Shown: piece by piece, positions 1-5,302 of the stretch | Layout of the letters: every line of letters starts with the position of its first letter | How positions within the stretch are numbered: position 1 is the first letter of the stretch | Source: an uncultured Clostridia bacterium | GTDB taxonomy: Bacteria; Bacillota; Clostridia; Oscillospirales; Ruminococcaceae | Length of the DNA stretch: 5,302 bases | Reading direction: 5' to 3' | Assembly (NCBI GenBank): GCA_946613705.1 | Contig: CAMOFU010000171.1 | Location: 1 to 5,302 of the forward strand | Translations under genes and position numbers: made by a program | The notes under the pieces: model-generated | Seen by the model: the letters and a program-made list of their open reading frames with translations, nothing else | The model's database searches: none | What the model was told of the DNA's origin: nothing

Positions 1-1001
1 TCCTTTGCCTTTTCAAGTGCCGCGATCACGCGGTCACACCATTCATCGAATTCCTTGTCCTCGTTCTGGTATTCGGGGTGCTCGAGTATGTACCGCACCG
101 TTCTGCCGATACCCTCCCGAGCCGAGACTTCCGCCTTGAAATCGGGCACCAGCGCCTTGACCTTCGAGTTGTCGAATACGACCGAGTTCGCCTTGTCGCC
201 GATAAGGCTGCCTGTGAAATCGTAGCTGCTCATATCCGCCAGCGTCTGCGATGATACATAATAGGGGTGCAGCTCTGTGCCGAGCGCGTCCGCAATGGCT
301 TTGTATATCTCGTTCCAGCTCAGGCTCTCGTCGGTCGTGATATGGAATGCCTCACCTATAGCACGGGGGTTTCCGATAAGCCCGACGTATGCCTTTGCAA
401 AGTCGCTGTTGTGGGTGATCGTCCAGAGCGAGCTGCCGTCGCCGTGTATGATGACCTGCTTGCCCTCCATTATCCGCTTTACCACCTGCCAGCTGCCGCC
501 GCTGCCGTGTACACCGAGCGGAACGCTGCGTTCGTCGTAGGTATGGCTCGGGCGAACGACAGTCACGGGGAAGCCGTCCTCGCGGCAGCGCTCGAACAGA
601 TACTCCTCGCACGCCTTTTTGTTGCGCGAGTATTCCCAGTAGGGGTTTTCAAGCGGGGTTTCCTCCGTTATAACATAGCCCTGCATAGGCTTGCGGTATG
701 CCGATGCCGAGCTGATATAGATGAACTGCTTTGTCTTGTCTCTGAACAGCCTGAAATCCCGCTCCAGCTGCGAGGGAACAAAGCCGATGAACTCGCCCAC
801 ACAGTCAAAGCTCATGCCCTCGAGCTTCTTTGCGGTCTCTTCTTCATTTCCGATATCCCCGATGATAGTGTGTACGTTTTCGGGCAGATCAAGCTTGCGG
901 CTGCCGCGGTTGAGCAGATACAGCTCGTGCCCCTGTGAAGCGAGCAGTCGGGTTATCGCCATGCTGATAGTACCCGTGCCTCCGATGAAAAGTATCTTCA
1001 T
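1..1001 (-). CDS. NAD(P)-dependent epimerase/dehydratase-like SDR protein (3' end cut by window edge)
   Basis: The minus strand is open from an ATG at 1001 to the window edge, giving 333 codons with no stop, so the C-terminus is missing. The protein opens MKILFIGGTGTIS, a Rossmann beta strand plus glycine-rich dinucleotide loop (residues 2-13). The last glycine of the usual GxxGxxG is Ser13. An SSAS segment lies at 98-101 and a YxxxK pair at Tyr124/Lys128 (YSRNK), the positions expected for the SDR catalytic serine, tyrosine and lysine. VVRPSHTYDE (148-157) matches the substrate-loop region of extended or atypical SDRs. Members of this family are usually a little over 300 residues, so little is probably lost. 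They are cytosolic oxidoreductases or epimerases acting on sugar nucleotides or other carbonyl compounds; the substrate here is unknown. A strong ribosome binding site precedes the ATG. The gene starts 20 bases after the alcohol dehydrogenase stop, so co-transcription is likely. The family call is firm, the function is not. Confidence 0.9.
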   Translation of the reverse strand, partial: MKILFIGGTGTISMAITRLLASQGHELYLLNRGSRKLDLPENVHTIIGDIGNEEETAKKLEGMSFDCVGEFIGFVPSQLERDFRLFRDKTKQFIYISSASAYRKPMQGYVITEETPLENPYWEYSRNKKACEEYLFERCREDGFPVTVVRPSHTYDERSVPLGVHGSGGSWQVVKRIMEGKQVIIHGDGSSLWTITHNSDFAKAYVGLIGNPRAIGEAFHITTDESLSWNEIYKAIADALGTELHPYYVSSQTLADMSSYDFTGSLIGDKANSVVFDNSKVKALVPDFKAEVSAREGIGRTVRYILEHPEYQNEDKEFDEWCDRVIAALEKAK

Positions 1002-1009
1002 ATCAATAT

Positions 1010-1016
1010 CCCTCCT
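1010..1016 (-). promoter_or_regulatory. Ribosome binding site of the SDR gene
   Basis: Read on the minus strand this is AGGAGGG, a full match to the Shine-Dalgarno consensus, ending 8 bases before the ATG at 1001. It sits inside the 20-base gap after the alcohol dehydrogenase stop codon (1022-1024). It fixes the start of the SDR gene and supports efficient translation from a shared transcript. Confidence 0.88.
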
Positions 1017-1021
1017 GTAGC

Positions 1022-2200
1022 TTATGCCTCTGCTGCCGCAGCAAGCTTATATATCTCGGTCACGTCCTCAGCCGAGAGCCTTACAAATCCCCATGTCCTG
1101 CCTTCGCCGAGCCCGAGCTTTTCAACAAGCGTCGGTATATCCTCTTCCTTTGCGCCCAGCTCCGAGAGGTTCACGGGCATACCGATGCTGTGCAGGAAGC
1201 TGCGGAAGCGGGCGATGCCCTCACGCGCCGTTACATCGGGATCCTCGTAATTCATATGGCAGCCGAAAACTCTTGTTGCCATCTGGCAGAAGCGCATAAC
1301 ATCGTGGCTGTAGACAAATTCCATCCACGCGGGCATTATCACCGCCAGCCCTGCGCCGTGAGCACAGTCGTAAAGTGCCGAGAGCTCATGCTCGATGGCA
1401 TGGCTGTTCCAGTCCTGACTTCTGCCGACACCGACGATGCCGTTGTGCGCGACCATTCCCGCCCACATGATATTCGCCCGTGCATCATAGTTGTACGGGT
1501 CGTCGATCACGCGGGGAGTCTCCTTTACCATAGTCATCAGCACAGCCTCGCAGAGTCTGTCGGTGATCTCGACCTCGCGGGTGTTGGTGAAGTATCTCTC
1601 AAAGACGTGCGCCATTATATCGGTCGCACCGCAGGCAGTCTGGTAGGCGGGGAGCGTGCAGGTGAGCTCGGGGTCGAGCACCGAGAATTTCGCCCTCAGC
1701 ACGTCCGAGCCTGTGCCGCGTTTGAGCAGACCGTCCTCCTTGGTGATGACAGAATCGCCCGAGCCCTCGCTGCCTGCCGCGGCGATAGTCAGCACTACAC
1801 CGATCGGCAGCGCCTGCCCGATCTTTTTGCCGCTGTAGAAATCCCAGAAGTCGCCGTCATACAGCACTCCCGCAGCGATAGCCTTAGCCGAGTCGATGAC
1901 CGAGCCTCCGCCGACTGCAAGGATAAAGTCCGCCTTTTCCTTTCTGCACAGCTCAATGCCGCGGTATACGAGCGTATCACGGGGATTGGGCTGCACACCG
2001 CCCAGCTCGCAGAAAGCTATCCCCTCATCTTTCAGTGACTGCTTCACCCTGTCGATGAGCCCCGACCTGACAGCCGAGCCGCCCCCGAAATGTATGAGCA
2101 CCCTGCTGCCGCCGTATTTTCTGACGAATTTTCCGCATTCGTTCTCTCTGCCCCTCCCGAACACAAACTCGGTTGGACTGCAAAAATTGAAATTATCCAT
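1022..2200 (-). CDS. Iron-containing alcohol dehydrogenase, YqhD/butanol dehydrogenase type
   Basis: The protein has 392 residues, the usual length for group III metal-dependent alcohol dehydrogenases. It probably reduces aldehydes to alcohols with NAD(P)H in the cytosol. The N-terminal Rossmann-like domain holds GGGS at 39-42 and a second GGGSVIDSAK motif at 97-106, both nucleotide-contacting in this family. The C-terminal metal domain keeps all four expected ligands: Asp194 and His198 (GATDIMAHVFERYF), His267 (DWNSHAIEHELS) and His281 (DCAHGAGLA). The motif usually seen as GSEMS reads GSEGS at 143-147, a small deviation. A longer frame reaches a TTG at 2218, but its own codons contain the ribosome binding site, so the ATG at 2200 is taken as the start. 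It is the first gene of an operon with the SDR gene downstream and has a near-consensus promoter. The glycine-rich 39-42 segment resembles NADPH-using members, but cofactor and substrate are inferred only. Confidence 0.95.
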   Translation of the reverse strand: MDNFNFCSPTEFVFGRGRENECGKFVRKYGGSRVLIHFGGGSAVRSGLIDRVKQSLKDEGIAFCELGGVQPNPRDTLVYRGIELCRKEKADFILAVGGGSVIDSAKAIAAGVLYDGDFWDFYSGKKIGQALPIGVVLTIAAAGSEGSGDSVITKEDGLLKRGTGSDVLRAKFSVLDPELTCTLPAYQTACGATDIMAHVFERYFTNTREVEITDRLCEAVLMTMVKETPRVIDDPYNYDARANIMWAGMVAHNGIVGVGRSQDWNSHAIEHELSALYDCAHGAGLAVIMPAWMEFVYSHDVMRFCQMATRVFGCHMNYEDPDVTAREGIARFRSFLHSIGMPVNLSELGAKEEDIPTLVEKLGLGEGRTWGFVRLSAEDVTEIYKLAAAAEA

Positions 2201-2206
2201 TTTTAT

Positions 2207-2212
2207 ACCTCC
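2207..2212 (-). promoter_or_regulatory. Ribosome binding site deciding the alcohol dehydrogenase start
   Basis: On the minus strand this reads GGAGGT, followed by six bases (ATAAAA) and then the ATG at 2200. The possible upstream TTG start at 2218 would place this site inside the coding sequence, and the bases before that TTG show no comparable site. This decides the start in favour of 2200. Confidence 0.88.
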
Positions 2213-2239
2213 GTTCAAGTATCGTAAAACCTCATATCC

Positions 2240-2268
2240 AGTATAATATATCTTTGCGGCACTTTCAA
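2240..2268 (-). promoter_or_regulatory. SigA-type promoter for the alcohol dehydrogenase-SDR operon
   Basis: On the minus strand, TTGAAA (2268-2263, -35) is separated by exactly 17 bases from TATACT (2245-2240, -10). Each box is one base off consensus. Transcription would start near 2233, giving a leader of about 33 bases before the ATG at 2200. No clear operator palindrome overlaps it. Confidence 0.78.
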
Positions 2269-2292
2269 GGGCGGGCAGGAAATAAATAGATT

Positions 2293-2322
2293 TTTACAAC
2301 TTTTCAGTCTATAAGTTATATT
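2293..2322 (+). promoter_or_regulatory. Candidate distal promoter for the ABC transporter gene
   Basis: TTTACA (2293-2298) lies 18 bases before TATATT (2317-2322), each one base off the -35 and -10 consensus. Transcription would begin near 2329, about 60 bases before the chosen start. A small inverted repeat (AACTT 2298-2302, AAGTT 2313-2317) lies within it and could be an operator or chance in AT-rich DNA. It competes with the extended -10 candidate just downstream, and both may be used. Confidence 0.4.
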
Positions 2323-2338
2323 TTCCGTATCAGCGTGA

Positions 2339-2347
2339 TGCTATAAT
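2339..2347 (+). promoter_or_regulatory. Candidate extended -10 promoter for the ABC transporter gene
   Basis: TGCTATAAT is a perfect extended -10 element (TGnTATAAT), which in SigA-type promoters can work with a poor -35 box. The -35 position here is only AT-rich (around 2319-2324). Transcription would start near 2354. That lies downstream of the first possible ATG at 2349, so translation would have to begin at 2391 or later. Confidence 0.5.
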
Positions 2348-2380
2348 AATGACTGCACAAAAAGCGATCATTAATGCAGC

Positions 2381-2386
2381 AGGGAG
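2381..2386 (+). promoter_or_regulatory. Ribosome binding site of the ABC transporter gene
   Basis: AGGGAG lies 4 bases before the ATG at 2391 and 13 bases before a second in-frame ATG at 2400. The spacing is short for 2391 and long for 2400, so the exact initiator is uncertain. The ATG at 2349 has no purine-rich site before it and overlaps the extended -10 box, so it is rejected. Confidence 0.6.
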
Positions 2387-2390
2387 AGCA

Positions 2391-4256
2391 ATGAGCATCA
2401 TGGCAAAAACCAAAATGAACAGAAAAGATAATAATAGCAAGACCAAAAGCAGAATGCAGGCCTTTGAGGATAAGCTTACCACGGGCGCGGATATAGACGA
2501 GGATATACTGCTTGACAGCTTCAAGCGCAACGAGCATAACAGCCTGCGTATCCTGCTCGGACTGTACAGGGGGCAGTATCTGAAGCTGCTTGCGGCAGTG
2601 CTGCTGTTCGCGGTGAAGCATACTCCCGTCTGGGTGCTGCCGATAGCTACGGCGAATATCATCAATGCTGCCACGGGTCACGACGATAACGCTCTCGGAA
2701 CGATCATTTTCAATACCGTGCTGATGGCGGTGCTGATAATCCAGAATGTTATCACGAATTACTATCACACCTATTTCTATGCCAAGGTGATACGCAATGT
2801 CGAGCGGGGACTGCGGTCGTCGATGGTAAGGAAGCTCCAGCAGCTCTCGATAACCTTCCACAACGAAATGCAGTCGGGACGGCTCCAGTCAAAGATCATG
2901 CGCGATGTTGAGCAGGTCGAGAACCTTTCGGCACAGATCTTCATTTCGGTGCTGAGCATAATCATGAACATGATCGTCGCATTCACTGTCGTGGTCAGCT
3001 CGTCACTGACGGTGTTCCTGTTCTTTGCCGCGACCATTCCCGTCGCGGTGATAATACGCATAGTGTTCCGCGGAAAGATAAACACACGCAACCACAGCTT
3101 CCGCAAGGAGATGGAGGAAACGTCCGTCAAGGTCATGGAGATGGTAGAGCTGATACCCGTTACGAGAGCACACGCCCTTGAGGAGAATGAGACGAACAAA
3201 ATGGACAGTCAGCTTCGCAGTGTGGCAGAGGAGGGCTTTAAGCTCGATGTTATACAGTCGCTCTTCGGTTCGGTGAGCTGGGCATCGTTCCAGCTGTTCC
3301 AGGTGCTCTGCCTTGCGTTTACGGGCTATCTTGCCTTCCGCGGCACCATCAAGCCGGGAGATGTGGTGATGTATCAGACCTATTTCTCAACGATAGTAAA
3401 TCAGATCAGCGGCATCATCACGCTTATCCCGATAATCTCAAAGGGGCTTGAATCCGTTGATTCGATAGGTGACATACTGCTTTGTGCCGATGTTGAGCAG
3501 ACGGGCAGCCGCCGCAAACTCAAAAGGGTCGAGGGCAATATTGAATTCAGCCATGTGAGCTTCAGGTTCAAAAATGCCGACAAGCCTGTGATACACGACC
3601 TGTCTCTCAAAATAAACAAGGGTGAGACAGTTGCATTCGTCGGTGCATCGGGGGCAGGAAAGAGCACGCTGCTCAATCTCGTGATCGGCTTCCTCAGTCC
3701 GCAGTCGGGCAAGGTGCTGATAGACGGCAATGACCTGTCGGAGCTTGACCTGCGCAGCTACCGAAAGAATATTGCAGTCGTGCCGCAGACACCGATACTG
3801 TTTACGGGCACGCTGCGCGAGAATATAACCTACGGCTCGGAGGACATAAGCGACGAATTCCTGCAAAAGGTGATAGCCGCTTCAAATCTCGAGGAGCTCG
3901 TCGATCAGCTGCCGAAGGGACTCGATACGATGATAACCGAGCACGGTGCAAATCTTTCGGGCGGACAGCGGCAGCGTGTTTCAATTGCGCGTGCATTCGT
4001 CCGCGAGCCTAAGCTGCTGATACTTGACGAGGCGACCTCTGCGCTCGATTCGGTGTCCGAGAAGAAGATACAGGAAAGCGTTGACCGCCTTGTTTCCGAC
4101 CGCACGACAATAATCGTGGCGCACCGTTTATCGACAATAAAAAACGCCGATAAGATCGCAGTTATCGGCGAGGGAGATGTATTGGAATACGGCACCTATG
4201 ACGAGCTGATGGAACGCAGGGGCGAGTTCTACAGAATGCGCTCGTTACAGCTGTAA
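2391..4256 (+). CDS. ABC exporter half-transporter (membrane domain fused to ATPase)
   Basis: The protein has 621 residues, typical of MsbA/LmrA-type exporters that dimerise in the cytoplasmic membrane and pump substrates outward using ATP. A basic, hydrophilic N-terminus of about 50 residues precedes six hydrophobic segments near 63-85, 101-123, 182-202, 204-226, 290-316 and 324-350. The ATPase domain follows, with an A-loop aromatic that is Phe393 rather than the common Tyr. Then come Walker A GASGAGKST (418-426), Q-loop Gln466 (VPQTP), X-loop TEHGAN (516-521), signature LSGGQ (522-526), Walker B LLILDE with catalytic Glu547, D-loop SALD (550-553) and the H-loop His578 (AHRLS). All catalytic elements are intact, so a homodimer is plausible. 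No second half-transporter lies beside it, though exporters of this type can also pair with a partner encoded elsewhere. The gene stands alone, divergent from the dehydrogenase operon and convergent with the AraC gene. The substrate (drug, peptide or lipid) cannot be told. Translation could start at 2391 or 2400. Confidence 0.95.
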   Translation: MSIMAKTKMNRKDNNSKTKSRMQAFEDKLTTGADIDEDILLDSFKRNEHNSLRILLGLYRGQYLKLLAAVLLFAVKHTPVWVLPIATANIINAATGHDDNALGTIIFNTVLMAVLIIQNVITNYYHTYFYAKVIRNVERGLRSSMVRKLQQLSITFHNEMQSGRLQSKIMRDVEQVENLSAQIFISVLSIIMNMIVAFTVVVSSSLTVFLFFAATIPVAVIIRIVFRGKINTRNHSFRKEMEETSVKVMEMVELIPVTRAHALEENETNKMDSQLRSVAEEGFKLDVIQSLFGSVSWASFQLFQVLCLAFTGYLAFRGTIKPGDVVMYQTYFSTIVNQISGIITLIPIISKGLESVDSIGDILLCADVEQTGSRRKLKRVEGNIEFSHVSFRFKNADKPVIHDLSLKINKGETVAFVGASGAGKSTLLNLVIGFLSPQSGKVLIDGNDLSELDLRSYRKNIAVVPQTPILFTGTLRENITYGSEDISDEFLQKVIAASNLEELVDQLPKGLDTMITEHGANLSGGQRQRVSIARAFVREPKLLILDEATSALDSVSEKKIQESVDRLVSDRTTIIVAHRLSTIKNADKIAVIGEGDVLEYGTYDELMERRGEFYRMRSLQL

Positions 4257-4279
4257 CATTCGTTACAGCTTGTAACATT
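4243..4279. repeat. Tandem palindromic repeat across the ABC transporter stop codon
   Basis: Two adjacent copies, CGTTACAGCTGTAACATT (4243-4260) and CGTTACAGCTTGTAACATT (4261-4279), differ only by one inserted T. A third partial copy (CGTT) follows at 4280-4283. The first contains a perfect 14-base palindrome, GTTACAGCTGTAAC (4244-4257). The second has the arms GTTACA and TGTAAC around GCT. The first copy encodes the last residues (Ser-Leu-Gln-Leu) and holds the TAA stop at 4254-4256. The arrangement suggests a small local duplication. It could form hairpins in RNA or be bound by a dimeric protein. No T-run follows, so it is not a standard terminator. Confidence 0.85.
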
Positions 4280-4325
4280 CGTTGCTGCTGTTAGACCCAT
4301 ACAAGCTCGTTGTTAGGGGCGGCTC

Positions 4326-5195
4326 TCAGTGGTGCCGACCCTGCAGGCGGAACTGCTTGGGAGTGATGCCGCGGTATTTCTTGAAGCTGCGGATAAAATG
4401 GCTGCAATCCGAAAAGCCCGTCTGCTGGCTGATGAAATTAAGATCCTGATCGGTGAACAGCAGGTATTCCTCTGCCTTGAAGATGCGCATTCTCTCTATG
4501 TATTCCTTGCAGCTTATGCCGTAGAGCTCGCGGAAGCGTGCGGCAAATGCCGAGTAGCTCATGTGGCATTTCTCGGCAACGGTGCTTACCTTCAGGCTCT
4601 CGTCAAGGCGGCTGTCGATGTATTCGGTTATGTTCTCTATCCCGTAGGAATCGCCCGTTACGGGGCAGCTGCCTATGTTCAGGCCGCGGCCTATCCAGCT
4701 GCGTATTATCCCGTAGATCAGCTGATACAGCCCCGAGCGCAGCATAACGTCAACACCGAAAAGATAATCCTCTGCTTCTTTGATGCAGTTCGAGAATATC
4801 TCGCGGCAGTGCATCATGTCGGCAGCTGATGTGCTGAAATAGACGGGCATATCCTCGGAGCGGGCATACCTGAATATATCCGCAGGTGCGGGAGCGTATG
4901 AGGTCCTGCCCGGGAGCTTGCTCAGGTCGGCCTTGATGACCTGATATACAGGCAGATCAATTCCCGCGGGGAAAATGGAATGCACAGCCGACGGGTGCAG
5001 CAGCATCAGCTCTCCCTCGGAGACGGTATATGACCGTTCATCGCTCGTTATCTCGGCACTGCCGCGCAGCATATAGATGAATTCGGCAAAATAATGCCAG
5101 TGCGGTCTTATCGGGAATTGCTCGTCTGCCGCATCGAATCTGAAGCATTCGATAGGTGTGTTCAGACTGTCCTGCTTTTCAAACAGATAGCTCAT
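4326..5195 (-). CDS. AraC-family transcriptional regulator with N-terminal cupin domain
   Basis: This 289-residue protein has the usual AraC/XylS size and layout. The N-terminal half looks like the cupin ligand-binding domain: RPHWHYFAEFIYMLRG (30-45) is the common start of that fold, followed by a glycine-acid turn and HPSAVHSI (67-74). A linker leads to the C-terminal DNA-binding domain, about 185-286. It has two helix-turn-helix units, near 202-224 and 252-275, and the family signature region GFSDCSHFIRSFKKYRG (260-276) followed by ITPKQFR (277-283). Such proteins sense a small molecule, often a sugar, and activate transcription. The frame is open back to 5282, but a strong promoter lies at 5262-5290, so that start is excluded. 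The ATG at 5195 is chosen. A GTG at 5204, four bases after an AAAGG site, is a real alternative and would add three residues. It converges on the ABC gene, and its targets may lie beyond the right edge. Confidence 0.93.
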   Translation of the reverse strand: MSYLFEKQDSLNTPIECFRFDAADEQFPIRPHWHYFAEFIYMLRGSAEITSDERSYTVSEGELMLLHPSAVHSIFPAGIDLPVYQVIKADLSKLPGRTSYAPAPADIFRYARSEDMPVYFSTSAADMMHCREIFSNCIKEAEDYLFGVDVMLRSGLYQLIYGIIRSWIGRGLNIGSCPVTGDSYGIENITEYIDSRLDESLKVSTVAEKCHMSYSAFAARFRELYGISCKEYIERMRIFKAEEYLLFTDQDLNFISQQTGFSDCSHFIRSFKKYRGITPKQFRLQGRHH

Positions 5196-5214
5196 AGCTC
5201 TCACGCTGCCTTTC

Positions 5215-5232
5215 AGCCCCGAATGCGGGGCT
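5215..5232 (-). promoter_or_regulatory. GC-rich hairpin in the AraC gene leader
   Basis: AGCCCCG (5215-5221) and CGGGGCT (5226-5232) are perfect 7-base inverted repeats around a four-base loop. In the minus-strand transcript the hairpin lies between the predicted transcription start (about 5255) and the start codon. It ends one base before the weak ribosome binding site AAAGG (5213-5209). No U-run follows in that direction, so it is not an attenuator-type terminator. It may affect ribosome access or RNA stability. On the plus strand it is followed by TTGTTTGT and could act as a weak terminator, but no plus-strand gene lies just before it. Confidence 0.6.
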
Positions 5233-5261
5233 TTGTTTGTGTCTGCATCTCCGTTATCGGT

Positions 5262-5290
5262 ATTATACCACTTCGGGCGCAAAAGTTCAA
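5262..5290 (-). promoter_or_regulatory. SigA-type promoter for the AraC regulator gene
   Basis: On the minus strand, TTGAAC (5290-5285, -35) lies exactly 17 bases before a perfect TATAAT (5267-5262, -10). Transcription would start near 5255, giving a leader of about 60 bases that contains the hairpin at 5215-5232. The position rules out the longest open-frame start at 5282. Confidence 0.8.
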
Positions 5291-5302
5291 GCCTTTGCTT
5301 CC

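Noticed and set aside
267..938. A 223-codon plus-strand open frame opposite the SDR gene
   Set aside because: It is antisense to the SDR coding region, which has a strong ribosome binding site and nucleotide-binding motif. The plus-strand product shows no recognisable domain.
1190..2038. A 282-codon plus-strand open frame opposite the alcohol dehydrogenase gene
   Set aside because: It lies wholly antisense to a gene with clear family motifs, shows no recognisable domain, and has low-complexity His/Arg/Ala-rich composition typical of shadow frames in GC-rich coding DNA.
4268..4307. Inverted repeat AGCTTGTA / TACAAGCT in the convergent gap as a possible bidirectional terminator
   Set aside because: The arms are only 8 bases, AT-rich, separated by 24 bases, and no T-run follows on either strand. 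One arm also overlaps the palindromic repeat. I see no convincing terminator in this gap.
4329..4829. A 166-codon plus-strand open frame opposite the AraC gene
   Set aside because: It mirrors the DNA-binding half of a clear AraC-family protein, has no family motif of its own, and is alanine-rich as expected for a shadow frame.
5215..5240. Plus-strand intrinsic terminator (GC-rich stem followed by TTGTTTGT)
   Set aside because: The T-tract is interrupted and there is no plus-strand gene upstream for it to terminate, since the nearest one ends at 4256. The stem is better described as part of the AraC gene leader.

Overview
The window holds four protein-coding genes and no RNA gene, insertion sequence, CRISPR array or phage element that I could support. 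The organism is most likely a Gram-positive Clostridia member, perhaps a gut Ruminococcus-like bacterium. This is an inference from near-consensus AGGAGG-type ribosome binding sites, SigA-type promoters with 17-base spacers, moderate GC content in the genes with AT-rich intergenic gaps, and the gene families present. No phylogenetic marker is in the window.

Layout: bases 1-2200 carry a two-gene minus-strand operon. The promoter-proximal gene is a YqhD/butanol-dehydrogenase-like iron-containing alcohol dehydrogenase (1022-2200). After a 20-base gap comes an NAD(P)-dependent epimerase/dehydratase-like SDR protein that runs off the left edge (1-1001). Bases 2201-2390 are a divergent promoter region. 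It has a strong minus-strand promoter for the operon and one or two plus-strand promoter candidates for the next gene. Bases 2391-4256 encode a full-length ABC exporter half-transporter (membrane domain fused to ATPase) on the plus strand. Bases 4257-4325 are a short convergent gap, and a tandem palindromic repeat straddles the ABC stop codon. Bases 4326-5195 encode an AraC-family regulator with an N-terminal cupin sensor domain on the minus strand. Its leader (5196-5290) holds a near-consensus promoter and a perfect GC-rich hairpin next to the putative ribosome binding site.

How they may work together: the alcohol dehydrogenase and SDR are probably co-transcribed and both use nicotinamide cofactors, so they may act on related carbonyl or hydroxyl substrates. 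The ABC exporter is divergent from that operon and could share regulation with it through the common intergenic region. The AraC regulator may act locally or on a gene beyond the right edge. No substrate can be assigned to any of these from sequence alone.

Three starts were moved inward from the longest open frame, based on ribosome binding sites and promoter positions. I did not find a convincing undescribed system. The most unusual structures are the tandem palindrome at the ABC 3' end and the leader hairpin of the AraC gene.
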